Shown one piece after another: positions 1-9,255 of a stretch of 64,000 nucleotides of DNA. Below the pieces are notes generated by a model, which saw only the letters and a list, made by a program, of their open reading frames with translations, ran no database searches and was not told where the DNA came from. The stretch's first letter is position 1. Each line of letters starts with the position of its first letter. Location of the stretch: the NCBI GenBank assembly GCA_016710135.1, contig JADJLM010000004.1:310001-374000 (forward strand), written 5' to 3'. Both the position numbers and the translations under genes were made by a program. The stretch comes from Nitrosomonas sp. Lineage in GTDB: Bacteria > Pseudomonadota > Gammaproteobacteria > Burkholderiales > Nitrosomonadaceae.

Positions 1-64
1 TTAAGTAATTCAAGTGACTTAAATCAGCCCTTTTCTGCTCATTCAGAATAGATATTATCAGCTA

Positions 65-612
65 ATGCCTCAAAGTGGAAAAGTTCGTATTATTGAGGGC
101 AATGGAGAAGCCGTTTGATCTCTGTTGCGGATGAAGTTGGTGTTCGACCCACACCGAATCGAGTCCGAGAAACGGTTTTTAATTGGTTAGGCCAAGATCT
201 ACAGGGTAAGCGTTGTATCGATTTGTTTGCTGGAAGTGGCGCCATGGGATTCGAATCGGCATCGCGCGGTGCAGAAAGTGTTGTTATGGTGGAGATAGAG
301 AGTAATGTCTTTCAAGTGCTCCGCTCAATGAAAGAAACACTGGGTGCAGCGCAGATTAAATTGATTAAAATGGATGCGATTGAGTTCATTCGATTGGATC
401 AAGGCCAATATGATGTGATTTACCTGACCCTCCTTTCCAACAGGATTTACTCCCAAATTATTACCTCAATTACCGCCACGATTAAATAGATCTGGGAGTC
501 GTTTATCTAGAAAGTGAGTATCCATATCAGCAGGATGATCGTTGGATTATTTGAAGCATGGGCGCGCTGGTAAAGTTTTTTCCAGCTCTTAAAATTTGAA
601 GGTTATGAATAA
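65..612 (+). pseudogene. rsmD: 16S rRNA (guanine-966-N2)-methyltransferase RsmD, multiply frameshifted
   Basis: RsmD methylates G966 of 16S rRNA. The largest open piece (115-489) carries the SAM-binding motif I, DLFAGSGAMGFE, and the upstream motif RPTPNRVRETVFNWL. The N-terminus (from ATG at 65) is in another frame. After YDVIYL the expected catalytic DPPF is present but frame-shifted, and further pieces of the C-terminus (YLESEYPYQQDDRW, then KHGRAGKVFF) appear in successive frames until a TAA overlapping the coaD start. I count about five one- or two-base length changes in 550 bases, so the reading frame cannot be functional as written. Either the gene has decayed or this end of the sequence is of poor quality. 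The rsmD-coaD overlap is the usual gene order, so the identity is firm. Confidence 0.85.
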
Positions 613-1084
613 AGTAATTTACCCAGGTACATTTGATCCCATTACACGCGGCCATGAGGATTTAGTGCGACGTGCTTCAACTTTGTTTGGAGAAGTGGTG
701 GTTGCTGTTGCGGGTGATACCACTAAAACACCTTTTTTCTCACTTGAGGAACGAATTAGTATGGCAGAAACTGTGTTATCCGATTATATCAACGTGAAAG
801 TAATCGGTTTTTCTGGATTACTGATGTCATTTGCGCAACGCCAGAATTCTCGAATTGTCGTTCGAGGATTGCGTGCGGTTTCTGATTTTGAGTATGAGTT
901 CCAATTAGCAGGAATGAACCGTAGCCTCTATCCTGATGTCGAAACTGTATTTTTAACACCTTCTGAGCAATATATGTTTGTCTCCGCAACGATCGTTCGG
1001 GAAATTGCCAGATTAGGAGGAGAGGCTGATAAATTCGTCCATCCCATTGTCGCAGAACAGTTACGTAGAAAACTAAAACATTGA
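605..1084 (+). CDS. coaD: Phosphopantetheine adenylyltransferase
   Basis: CoaD transfers AMP from ATP to 4'-phosphopantetheine, the penultimate step of coenzyme A synthesis, in the cytoplasm. The 159-residue protein opens with GTFDPITRGHEDL, the nucleotidyltransferase T/HxGH signature, and near the C-terminus has SEQYMFVSATIVREIA, matching the family ISSTxVRE motif. Length is normal for the family. I prefer the ATG at 605 to an upstream TTG at 596 because family members begin right before the YPGTFDP strand. The start overlaps the end of rsmD, indicating translational coupling. A ferredoxin gene follows 15 bases later, as in many betaproteobacteria. Confidence 0.95.
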   Translation: MNKVIYPGTFDPITRGHEDLVRRASTLFGEVVVAVAGDTTKTPFFSLEERISMAETVLSDYINVKVIGFSGLLMSFAQRQNSRIVVRGLRAVSDFEYEFQLAGMNRSLYPDVETVFLTPSEQYMFVSATIVREIARLGGEADKFVHPIVAEQLRRKLKH

Positions 1085-1099
1085 TTAAATAAAAACAAT

Positions 1100-1345
1100 A
1101 TGGCGCTTATTATTACTGATGAATGTATTAACTGTGATGTTTGTGAGCCAGAATGCCCTAATGGAGCTATTTCCCCAAGGTGAAGAAATTTATGAAATTG
1201 ACGCGAATTTGTGTACAGAATGTGTTGGGCACTATGACATACCACAGTGCGTCGAAGTTTGTCCGGTAAGCTGTATCGTAACGAACCCTGATCTGTCTGA
1301 AAGCAAAGATCAGCTACTCGCAAAATATCATAAGTTGATTACTCG
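1100..1345 (+). pseudogene. YfhL-type 2[4Fe-4S] ferredoxin, one-base frameshift
   Basis: Small cytoplasmic electron carrier with two 4Fe-4S clusters. From ATG 1100 the frame gives ITDECINCDVCEPECPNGA, the first CxxCxxCxxxCP cluster motif, then hits a stop. One frame over, the protein continues with EIDANLCTECVGHYDIPQ and CVEVCPVSC, the second cluster with the insertion between cysteines typical of the YfhL/FdxA-like family. The break lies at a run of four C (about 1176-1179) where three would restore the frame. The 3' end is uncertain: the second frame stays open to 1529 and would run antisense into yggS. I stop it near the point where family members usually end. It is probably intact in life if the extra C is a sequencing error. 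Confidence 0.75.
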
Positions 1346-2053
1346 CGAGGGCGAGCTCCTCGGGAATAGCGTAACGTCTGGGTCCAAAATAGCAGTTCCA
1401 ATGCGCACAATGGTTGCACCTTCTGCTATGGCAATAGTCATATCCTCTGACATGCCCATGGATAGGGTATCAACATCAAATCCTTGCTTTTTAAGTTCAT
1501 CAAATATATTTCGCATGATTTGGAATTGATCTCGTTGTAAAGCAGTGGCCGAAGTCAGTTCAGGTACTGCCATTAAACCCCTTAATTTTAAACGTGGTTG
1601 TTGACTAATAAATTTTGCTAGTGCAATTGCATCTTCTGGTGCTATACCGCTTTTTGTAACTTCTCCACTGACATTGACTTGTACACAAACCTGTAAGGGT
1701 GGTAGCGATTCCGGCCTAGCGCTCGCCAATCGAACAGCGATTTTTTCTCTATCGATACTGTGAACCCAAGCGAAATTCTCAGCAATCGGTTTTGTTTTAT
1801 TGCTCTGAATTGGACCAATAAAATGCCACTCGATGGGAAGATCAGAAAGCGCATGGATTTTTATTAATCCTTCTTGTAGATAATTTTCTCCAAACACTTT
1901 CTGACCAGCATTCCATGCTTCACGGAGCTTATCCGGTTGATTTGTTTTGCTTGCCGCCAATAATAGAATTTCTTGTGGATCTCTTCCTGCAAGCTTTGCA
2001 GCTTCGGCTATGCGCAATTTGACAGATTCCAAACGTGTTGCAATTGTATCCAT
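1328..2053 (-). CDS. yggS: PLP homeostasis protein YggS/PROSC family
   Basis: YggS is a pyridoxal-5'-phosphate-binding TIM-barrel protein that buffers PLP and has no known catalytic reaction. The 241-residue sequence has the PLP lysine at position 36 in LLLAASKTNQP, the phosphate-contact region GENYLQEG, WHFIGPIQSNK, and the C-terminal LSMGMSEDM and VRIGTAI motifs. The last residues after VRIGTAI are longer than usual and overlap the 3' end of the ferredoxin gene, which may be another small length error. It is transcribed divergently from pilT, a conserved arrangement in beta- and gammaproteobacteria. Confidence 0.92.
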   Translation of the reverse strand: MDTIATRLESVKLRIAEAAKLAGRDPQEILLLAASKTNQPDKLREAWNAGQKVFGENYLQEGLIKIHALSDLPIEWHFIGPIQSNKTKPIAENFAWVHSIDREKIAVRLASARPESLPPLQVCVQVNVSGEVTKSGIAPEDAIALAKFISQQPRLKLRGLMAVPELTSATALQRDQFQIMRNIFDELKKQGFDVDTLSMGMSEDMTIAIAEGATIVRIGTAILDPDVTLFPRSSPSRVINL

Positions 2054-2247
2054 AGTGATAAAGTAAAAAATAAAACGAAAATGTAAGTCTTTGGAGTGGA
2101 AAATTTTAAATTAACTACGCTAGCAGTAGTTTCTCAATTTTTGTTTAGGCCTACCGATGATAAACAAGCAGGATTTTACTTGGAATTGGGTAAAACATAC
2201 TGAAGTAATCACAGTATAACCCTAACAACTTGGACTAGGAATAATAG

Positions 2248-3291
2248 ATGAACATAGTAGAGCTACTCGCCTTCGTGGTCAAGAATAACGCTTCAGATTT
2301 GCACCTTTCTGCTGGTATGCCTCCCATGATTCGTGTTCATGGTGAAATAAGACGCATTAACCTTCCTGCAATGGAACACAAAGATGTGCATGACATGATT
2401 TATGACATTATGAATGATAGTCAAAGAAAACATTATGAAGAACACTTGGAATGTGATTTTTCTTTTGCTATTCCAAATCTTGCTCGTTTCCGGGTAAATA
2501 CCTTCAACACGCAACGAGGCTCAGCCTCAGTGATGAGAACAATTCCATCTAGAGTGCTTTCACTAGAGCAAATCAAGGCACCTAAGATTTTTGCTGAAAT
2601 CGCGCAACAACCTCGAGGTGTTGTATTAGTTACTGGACCAACTGGTTCTGGTAAATCAACTACCCTTGCTGCGATGATCGATGATATCAATGAAAATACC
2701 TATAGTCATATTCTTACGCTTGAAGATCCAATCGAGTTTGTACATGAAAGTAAAAAATGCTTAATCAATCAAAGAGAGGTTGGTAGAGATACACATAGTT
2801 TTGCTAATGCACTCCGGTCAGCCTTGCGTGAGGATCCAGATATTATTCTGGTTGGTGAAATGAGAGATTTAGAAACGATTCGTCTAGCTATGACTGCAGC
2901 AGAAACCGGACATCTTGTTTTTGGAACACTACATACAAGTTCAGCAGCTAAAACCATAGATCGTATTATTGACGTTTTTCCAGCAGAAGAGAAAGAAATG
3001 GTTCGTGCAATGTTATCAGAATCGCTACGTGCTGTAATTTCTCAAACTTTATTGAAAACCAAGGATGGCAATGGTCGAGTTGCAGCACATGAAATCATGA
3101 TTGGTACGCCAGCGATCCGCAATCTAATTCGAGAAGGAAAAGTAGCTCAAATGTACTCGACAATCCAAACGAGTCAAGCCGTAGGTATGCAGACCCTCGA
3201 TCAAAACCTGGCTGATCTTGTTAAAAGAAGTATTGTTTCGAATGCCGAAGCCAGAACAAAAGCGATGAACAAAGATAATTTCCGCGGGTAA
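2248..3291 (+). CDS. pilT: Type IV pilus retraction ATPase PilT
   Basis: PilT is the hexameric cytoplasmic ATPase that depolymerises type IV pili and powers twitching. The 347 residues include Walker A GPTGSGKST at about 130-138, the Asp-box region LTLEDPIEFVHE, Walker B DPDIILVGEMRD at about 196-207, and the His box GHLVFGTLHT. The C-terminal AIRNLIREGK motif, needed for retraction in characterised PilT proteins, is present. Length matches the family. pilU follows after 32 bases in the same direction. The pilus itself is not encoded in this window. Confidence 0.97.
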   Translation: MNIVELLAFVVKNNASDLHLSAGMPPMIRVHGEIRRINLPAMEHKDVHDMIYDIMNDSQRKHYEEHLECDFSFAIPNLARFRVNTFNTQRGSASVMRTIPSRVLSLEQIKAPKIFAEIAQQPRGVVLVTGPTGSGKSTTLAAMIDDINENTYSHILTLEDPIEFVHESKKCLINQREVGRDTHSFANALRSALREDPDIILVGEMRDLETIRLAMTAAETGHLVFGTLHTSSAAKTIDRIIDVFPAEEKEMVRAMLSESLRAVISQTLLKTKDGNGRVAAHEIMIGTPAIRNLIREGKVAQMYSTIQTSQAVGMQTLDQNLADLVKRSIVSNAEARTKAMNKDNFRG

Positions 3292-3323
3292 CACTTAATT
3301 GATCATTATCGATAAATAAAATT

Positions 3324-4460
3324 ATGGAAAGAGAACAGGCAATAAAATTTATGCATGATCTACTTCGCTTGATGTTAAGCAAGAAAGCGTCTGATTTATT
3401 TATTACGGTTGGATATCCTCCCGCAATGAAAATTGATGGAAAAATGATGCCTATATCTCAGCAGCAGCTTTCAGCCCAGCATACGGTGGAACTTGTAAGA
3501 GCTATTATGAATGATAAGCAAACAGGAGAATTTGAAGCAAGCAAAGAATGTAACTTTGCAATTCATCCACAAGGCATTGGGCGCTTCCGCGTCAATGCAT
3601 TTATTCAACAACAAAGAGCAGGCGCTGTCATTCGAACCATTACTACGCAGATTCCAAAATTTGATGACTTGAAGTTGCCTCAAGTACTGAAAGATGTCGT
3701 AATGAGCAAGCGAGGGTTAGTCATCTTCGTTGGCGGCACTGGCTCTGGTAAGTCGACTTCGTTAGCTGCGCTTATTGGTCACCGGAATCAGAACAGCTAT
3801 GGCCATATCATCACCATTGAAGATCCAGTTGAATATGTTCATGAACACATCAATTGCATTATTACCCAACGTGAGGTTGGCGTAGATACCGATTCCTGGG
3901 AAGCTGCATTAAAAAATACGCTGCGCCAAGCCCCCGATGTTATCTTAATCGGGGAAATTCGTGACCGCGAAACAATGGAACACGCGATTGCATTTGCTGA
4001 AACAGGCCATTTATGTATGGGAACGTTACATGCGAATAGTGCTAACCAAGCACTGGATCGAATTATTAATTTCTTTCCAGAAGAGCGCCGTGCTCAACTG
4101 CTCATGGATTTGTCACTCAATATGCGAGCACTTATTGCTCAGAGACTAATTCCTAAAAAAGAAGGCAAAGGGCGCGTGGCAGCGATTGAAGTCATGCTCA
4201 ATTCACCTTTAATTGCTGATCTAATTTTCAAAGGAAACGTACACGAAATTAAAGAGATTATGAAAAAATCAAGAGAATTGGGTATGCAAACTTTTGATGC
4301 GGCCCTATTTGATCTATACGAAGCCGGTTTGATTAGTTATGAAGATGCGCTTAGAAATGCGGATTCCATGAACGAACTCCGCTTACAGATCAAGCTCAAT
4401 GGGTCAGAAACCAAAAATAAAAATGTCAGCGCCGGTATTGAGCATTTAACGATTACTTAA
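3324..4460 (+). CDS. pilU: PilT-dependent retraction ATPase PilU
   Basis: PilU is a PilT paralogue that assists forceful pilus retraction. The 378-residue protein has Walker A GGTGSGKST at about 137-145, EDPVEYVHEHINC, Walker B PDVILIGEIRDRETM and GHLCMGTLHANSANQA. It is longer than PilT at the C-terminus, and the PilT AIRNLIRE motif is replaced by SPLIADLIFKGNVHEIKE, the usual distinction. It forms an operon with pilT. An HDOD gene converges on it, with only 7 bases between the stop codons. Confidence 0.95.
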   Translation: MEREQAIKFMHDLLRLMLSKKASDLFITVGYPPAMKIDGKMMPISQQQLSAQHTVELVRAIMNDKQTGEFEASKECNFAIHPQGIGRFRVNAFIQQQRAGAVIRTITTQIPKFDDLKLPQVLKDVVMSKRGLVIFVGGTGSGKSTSLAALIGHRNQNSYGHIITIEDPVEYVHEHINCIITQREVGVDTDSWEAALKNTLRQAPDVILIGEIRDRETMEHAIAFAETGHLCMGTLHANSANQALDRIINFFPEERRAQLLMDLSLNMRALIAQRLIPKKEGKGRVAAIEVMLNSPLIADLIFKGNVHEIKEIMKKSRELGMQTFDAALFDLYEAGLISYEDALRNADSMNELRLQIKLNGSETKNKNVSAGIEHLTIT

Positions 4461-4467
4461 TGCTAGA

Positions 4468-5334
4468 CTATAAGCATAGAGCGTTTGTTAATGAATCTAC
4501 TTCTTCTTCAGATTCAGCAAGCACTTCGCTAAGAGAATAGTCTTTAAAGAACAAATCAAGTTTCACGGGCTGTTCCTGATTTATCTGATAAATCGATAGT
4601 GTAAAGGGCGACTGAATTGGCGCTAGCTGATTAGCAATTAAAAGGACGCTGCCAAGTGAAGTAAGAGGGACGGTTTGATATCCTCGCCAAACAAAAGTAA
4701 TGGCGTCTATAATAGAGTCAGGGATGCTCAGTGCTTTTAATAGCAATGTACCCACTTCAATTTCACCAGAAAACTCACCTTCATTATCGATCTCATCATC
4801 TTTATTCCATAAGCTTGAAATATCACCCTCGAATAAATCTGGATAATCTTTTGTTCGAAATAATAAGTAGAACCAGCATATCTCATGAATCATTCCAGCA
4901 AATAGCGCTGTTTCAGAGTCATGTTTTGTTATTCTTCGTGCAATGACCTGGGCAATTGAACCAACATAGGCAGAGTGTTTCCACAACTGAGCAATTAATT
5001 CGCGTTTGGCGGTTGTTGCAGACTCTGCAATTTGACGTACAGCGACCCCTAAAATTAGCGACTTTACAAGAAATAGCCCTAACAATGTTATTGCAGCAGG
5101 TACATTAGTTATCGCTTTTCTTGATCGATTAAACGCTGATGAGTTTGCAACAGCTACTACTCTAGCTGACAATAGTGGATCAGATTTAATGAGTCGTGCA
5201 GCGGCACCAAGATCGCGGGCTGGATCATCAAGAATCTTTTTAACTTCTATTGCTTTTTTTACTGAGGTTGGAAAAATTAATTCTCCGTGTTCTGCTTCCA
5301 TTCTAATTCTTTTTAAGATTTCAGCTTTATCCAT
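4468..5334 (-). CDS. HDOD domain protein
   Basis: A 288-residue protein made almost wholly of an HDOD domain, a signalling variant of the HD fold that lacks metal-dependent phosphohydrolase residues. The opening ELIFPTSVKKAIEVKKILDD and the RLIKSDPLLSARVVAVANSS segment are the typical HDOD N-terminal helices. No receiver, GGDEF or EAL domain is attached. Members often link to c-di-GMP signalling or motility, and here it sits tail-to-tail with pilU, but its partner cannot be named from sequence. Confidence 0.85.
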   Translation of the reverse strand: MDKAEILKRIRMEAEHGELIFPTSVKKAIEVKKILDDPARDLGAAARLIKSDPLLSARVVAVANSSAFNRSRKAITNVPAAITLLGLFLVKSLILGVAVRQIAESATTAKRELIAQLWKHSAYVGSIAQVIARRITKHDSETALFAGMIHEICWFYLLFRTKDYPDLFEGDISSLWNKDDEIDNEGEFSGEIEVGTLLLKALSIPDSIIDAITFVWRGYQTVPLTSLGSVLLIANQLAPIQSPFTLSIYQINQEQPVKLDLFFKDYSLSEVLAESEEEVDSLTNALCL

Positions 5335-5614
5335 GGCAAATACAGTTAGAATTGATAATTAACGAACGGACTACATTCAACAGTATCGGTATAACCATTT
5401 GTCAATTTAGTAAATCAAGCGCAATTATGAGGCTAACATAGATTTTACTGAGTAGATATTAGGGAAAACTTTATTCACATCTAATGAAATTCATTAGAAT
5501 GAGTAAGGTTATGAGAATGGCACTTCAAAGTAAGTTAGAATTTTAATGTTTAGTCGTTAAATTTTCTCCAGATATCAATAAAGTAATTTAATCTTAATTT
5601 AACTATTTTTGGGA
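5335..5614. other. Intergenic region between divergent HDOD and lipoprotein genes
   Basis: About 280 AT-rich bases between two divergently transcribed genes. The promoters of both must lie here, but I see no operator, strong inverted repeat or small reading frame that I can support. Confidence 0.5.
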
Positions 5615-6112
5615 ATGATGATTGTGATCAATAAATTTATTATTGTTCTAGTTTTAGCTTTGACCTTGGTGGCATGTACAAGTACTGCTCCAAAAGAAAA
5701 ACCGAAAATCTTTGAAGATAAGTTGGCAGGGAGCTATTCGAATTTAGCCCGCTGCACCATCGCAAAATTAAGAACTGAAGGGAACTGGGCGCTCCGTTCG
5801 TTGCAGTTTAATTTGAAGCACTACGCAGATATCGAGGCTTCTGAGGTTTTTGCTTACGATATCCGCTCTCTGCCCGGCGTTTTTGCCCGTAATTCACCCG
5901 CTAATCCTGATGCGGTCTTTGATTATATTGACCCCAATCCTGGCATTACTACCTACGAACAAAGACTGGCAAATATCTTGCCAGGGTATGCGTTTGCTTT
6001 ACTCATTAAAAAAAATGATGAATCAACAGTCAGCGCGTCCTTAGAAGGTGAAGCGCGCTCAGGTGAGATCGCTTGGAAACACCTCCTTGAATGTCCAGCA
6101 AAAGCGGAATAG
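5615..6112 (+). CDS. Predicted lipoprotein of unknown function
   Basis: I do not recognise a family. The N-terminus has a hydrophobic signal (FIIVLVLALTLVACTS) ending in a lipobox LVAC, so the mature protein should be lipid-anchored from that cysteine. The remaining roughly 140 residues are soluble, with two further cysteines (RCTIAKL, LLECPAK) that could form a disulfide. ATG at 5615 or 5618 is preferred to the TTG at 5609. It stands alone between an intergenic gap and a flavoprotein gene. Confidence 0.75.
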   Translation: MMIVINKFIIVLVLALTLVACTSTAPKEKPKIFEDKLAGSYSNLARCTIAKLRTEGNWALRSLQFNLKHYADIEASEVFAYDIRSLPGVFARNSPANPDAVFDYIDPNPGITTYEQRLANILPGYAFALLIKKNDESTVSASLEGEARSGEIAWKHLLECPAKAE

Positions 6113-6205
6113 CTTTTGCTATCTAGCGAAGTAATCTACCTTTATTTTTCAATGTAATTAAGGTTGATCAAGTGTACTCGAACACATAATCGATCAACTG
6201 GATCA

Positions 6206-7384
6206 ATGAATTCATATGACGTAATTATCATCGGTGCAGGCGCAGCTGGTTTGATGTGTGCGATTGAAGCAGGTAAGCGAGGTCGAAGCGTATGGTTGAT
6301 TGATCATATGGCAAAGGTTGCAGAGAAAATACGAATTTCTGGTGGAGGGCGCTGTAATTTTACTAATATTTTCACTCAGCCTCAGCACTATCTGTCTCAG
6401 AATCCCCATTTTTGCAAATCTGCGCTCGCTCAATTTACCCCTCAGGACTTCATTAATCTCGTTAATAAGCATCATATCGCTTTTCACGAAAAGAAACTGG
6501 GGCAGCTTTTTTGTGATCATTCATCTCAGCAGATAATAAATATGCTACTGACTGAATTACATCAATTGAAAGTAGTATTAGCGCTGCAAACATACGTTAC
6601 TCAAATTGAGGCTATAGCTGATCGCTATCAACTGGATACCAATCGAGGCATCTATACTTGTCGTTCCTTGGTGATCGCAACGGGAGGGCTGTCTATCCCT
6701 AAAATTGGTGCATCTAATTTTGGCTATGAAGTTGCAAAGAAATTTAGCCTTGGCGTGATTAAACCACGGCCAGGGCTTGTTCCATTAACATTTGATGGCG
6801 CACTATTGAAGCAATGCAAGTCTTTAAGCGGTGTTTCGATCGATGCAACGGTACAATTTAACCGTCAATCGTTTTCTGAAGGATTGCTGTTCACTCATCG
6901 AGGGTTAAGTGGACCATCGATCTTACAAATATCTTCTTATTGGAAGCAAGGTAAAGCGATGCGAGTCAATTTGGTTCCTGGTATCGATCTCTATTCGATA
7001 CTCAAAGCTAAGAAGAACAGTCAACCGAAATTACACATTGGAAATGTACTCGCTGAGCAATTGCCTAAACGTCTTGCTCAGAATTTATGTGATCAATATG
7101 ACTTTACGGAGATCATTGGAGCTTTATCCGATCGACAGCTTGCAAAAATTGCCGAAGGGATTCAGGCTTGGCTCATTTGGCCTACTGGTACTGAAGGTTA
7201 CCGGAAAGCAGAAGTTACGATCGGAGGGGTCGATACCAACGAGCTTTCTTCTCGCACCCTGGAAGCAAAAAAAAGACCCGGGCTTTATTTTATTGGTGAA
7301 GTTGTTGATGTCACCGGGCATTTAGGTGGTTTCAACTTTCAATGGGCTTGGTCATCGGGTTTCGCTGCGGGTCAAACTGTCTAG
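6206..7384 (+). CDS. HI0933/YhiN-like FAD-dependent oxidoreductase
   Basis: Flavoprotein of the HI0933 (BaiN/YhiN) family; the substrate is not established for most members. The dinucleotide-binding motif IIIGAGAAGLMCAIEAGKRG is directly at the N-terminus, followed by KIRISGGGRCNFTN, typical of the family. The second FAD motif RSLVIATGGLSIPKIGAS and the C-terminal PGLYFIGEVVDVTGHLGGFN are also present. Starting at ATG 6206 places the Rossmann strand at residue 4; a longer start at 6164 adds an unlikely 14 residues. Length of 392 residues is normal. Confidence 0.9.
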   Translation: MNSYDVIIIGAGAAGLMCAIEAGKRGRSVWLIDHMAKVAEKIRISGGGRCNFTNIFTQPQHYLSQNPHFCKSALAQFTPQDFINLVNKHHIAFHEKKLGQLFCDHSSQQIINMLLTELHQLKVVLALQTYVTQIEAIADRYQLDTNRGIYTCRSLVIATGGLSIPKIGASNFGYEVAKKFSLGVIKPRPGLVPLTFDGALLKQCKSLSGVSIDATVQFNRQSFSEGLLFTHRGLSGPSILQISSYWKQGKAMRVNLVPGIDLYSILKAKKNSQPKLHIGNVLAEQLPKRLAQNLCDQYDFTEIIGALSDRQLAKIAEGIQAWLIWPTGTEGYRKAEVTIGGVDTNELSSRTLEAKKRPGLYFIGEVVDVTGHLGGFNFQWAWSSGFAAGQTV

Positions 7385-7425
7385 CTGCTACTCTGTTCAT
7401 CCAGAAAAGCTATTAATACTAACAA

Positions 7426-7974
7426 TCAGAATTTAGGTTTACTCTTTGCAGAATTGTAGCGCTTTACCCCTGCTATGATCTCAGTTCGCGCTTCTTCAAC
7501 GTCTCCCCAACCTTCGATCTTAACCCATTTACCCCGTTCTAAATCTTTGTAATGCGCGAAAAAATGGGCAATTTGCGCACGCGTGAATTCCGGTAAATCA
7601 TCCAGAGTCTGTACATGCATATAAAGCCCACATAATTTATCAATGGGTACTGCAATTAGCTTGACATCTTCACCTGCTTCATCGGTCATGTTCAATAAAC
7701 CAATCGGTCTACAGCGCACAACGACACCGGTGATAAGTGGTGTTGGGGAAATAACCAAAACATCAACAGGATCCTTGTCTTCTGATAAAGTGTGCGGAAT
7801 ATAGCCATAATTGCACGGATAGCGCATTGCGGTTGACATGAAGCGATCGACAAACATAGCACCTGTTTTTTTATCCATTTCATATTTGATCGGCTCGGAA
7901 TTCATCGGAATTTCGATAATCACATTAAAGTCATTGGGAAGGTCTCGACCTGAGTCTACGCGATCTAAGTTCAT
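7426..7974 (-). CDS. ppa: Inorganic pyrophosphatase, family I
   Basis: Soluble Mg-dependent enzyme hydrolysing pyrophosphate to two phosphates, which drives biosynthetic reactions. The 182-residue protein contains the family signature EDKDPVDVLVI with metal-binding aspartates 66, 68 and 71, and the upstream YEMDKKTG and NYGYIPHT segments. Length is typical of bacterial family I enzymes. It is monocistronic and converges on the flavoprotein gene. Confidence 0.96.
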   Translation of the reverse strand: MNLDRVDSGRDLPNDFNVIIEIPMNSEPIKYEMDKKTGAMFVDRFMSTAMRYPCNYGYIPHTLSEDKDPVDVLVISPTPLITGVVVRCRPIGLLNMTDEAGEDVKLIAVPIDKLCGLYMHVQTLDDLPEFTRAQIAHFFAHYKDLERGKWVKIEGWGDVEEARTEIIAGVKRYNSAKSKPKF

Positions 7975-8066
7975 GGCAAATCCTAAATAAAGTTAAAGCA
8001 GGATTATAATAGCAAGTTTTTTAATTTACTTGGACTGATAAGAAAAGTTCTTTCGTTGTTATTCAT

Positions 8067-8909
8067 ATGCGCACAACACTTGGGTTGATCATACTTGGTA
8101 TCTTCTCTTATGCGGCTTGGGCAATATTCATTTTCTTTGCGCAATCGCATCTCATTTACTATCCAGAAATTGACCGTGAAATCGTCAATACTCGCGGCCA
8201 GCTCTCGATGCGTTATGAATCAATCGTACTGACGACTAGCGATCAAGAAAAACTACATGGGTGGTTTGTACCTGCAGCCAAAGAAACAACTGCAACCATT
8301 CTTTTTTTGCATGGGAACGCAGGCAATATTTCTCATCGCATGGGCTACCTTTCAATATTTCATCAACTTGGCTATAACACATTCATTGTTGATTACCGGG
8401 GGTACGGTAACAGCAGCGGTATTCCAACTGAAGAAGGTACTTATCAGGACGCACTCACCGCATGGAATTACTTGATCAAAAATAAAACTACTCCCGATTC
8501 GCACATCGTTTTGTTTGGAGAATCGCTGGGAGGATCCATTGCTGCATGGCTTGCATCGAAAAGTAATCCGGGTGCATTAGTGTTGGCTTCGACCTTTACC
8601 TCTATTCCAGATATAGCAGCCGATTTATACCCGTTATTACCCGTGCGACTCATGGCGCGCTTTCACTACAGCACCAGCGAATATTTGCAATCCGTTACCT
8701 GCCCCGTTATCGTTGCTCACAGCCCAGAGGATGAGATTGTACCTTTTAAGCATGCCCAAGCACTTTTTGATAAAGCGCCTAGTCCCAAACAATTCATCAT
8801 GTTGCAAGGAAAGCACAATGATAGTTTCTTTGCTGAACAAGATGCATGGGTTCATCCTTTGAGTCAATTTATCCACACCAATTTATCTATTGATAGATTC
8901 AATAATTAA
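8067..8909 (+). CDS. Membrane-anchored alpha/beta hydrolase, BEM46/YfhR type
   Basis: Serine hydrolase of unknown substrate. An N-terminal hydrophobic helix (residues about 5-25) likely anchors it in the inner membrane. The oxyanion-hole motif LHGNAGN, the nucleophile elbow FGESLGGS with Ser153, the aspartate in SPEDEIVPF and the histidine in QGKHNDSFF form a full catalytic triad. The LIYYPE segment after the helix is typical of this group. Function in the cell is not known. Confidence 0.85.
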   Translation: MRTTLGLIILGIFSYAAWAIFIFFAQSHLIYYPEIDREIVNTRGQLSMRYESIVLTTSDQEKLHGWFVPAAKETTATILFLHGNAGNISHRMGYLSIFHQLGYNTFIVDYRGYGNSSGIPTEEGTYQDALTAWNYLIKNKTTPDSHIVLFGESLGGSIAAWLASKSNPGALVLASTFTSIPDIAADLYPLLPVRLMARFHYSTSEYLQSVTCPVIVAHSPEDEIVPFKHAQALFDKAPSPKQFIMLQGKHNDSFFAEQDAWVHPLSQFIHTNLSIDRFNN

Positions 8910-9255
8910 GTAATCTCCCCCGAAAAATTTGCCTAACTGCAAATTGAAGTATGCTTAAATTCAAGGAATCCAAAGTTTCGTAAAATAAAGACATATGAAT
9001 ATCACGCACGAAGGCCGAAAAACATTATTAACTTAGTCTCTATCGTCTAACAACGTGCATGAATTAATGGCTTCTGGAATAAATCCAAACATTGGATCTT
9101 CTCATTAAATTTAGTTCAATATTTACCCCTTAATTAACTTCCAATGGAAAATCTAGGGCTAGCGCCAATTAATCTTTAGCGCGCGCTTTGAGCCTCGCTG
9201 CTAAAGTAGCAAGCACATTGGCCGTTACATTTAAAAAATTTCCAGGATTTTTCAA
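8910..9255. other. Long leader region upstream of motA
   Basis: About 345 bases without a gene. The only element I can support is the sigma-28 promoter close to motA (listed separately). The rest is AT-rich, without convincing repeats or reading frames. Confidence 0.5.
9202..9228 (+). promoter_or_regulatory. Sigma-28 (FliA) promoter for motAB
   Basis: TAAAGTAG, an 11-base spacer, then GCCGTTAC. The flagellar sigma-28 consensus is TAAAGTTT-N11-GCCGATAA, so 6 of 8 bases match in each element with the exact spacing. It lies 27 bases before the motA start, as expected for a class III flagellar promoter. Confidence 0.75.

Noticed and set aside
928..1323. Minus-strand reading frame opposite coaD and the ferredoxin
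   Set aside because: Antisense shadow of two well-recognised genes with no protein features.
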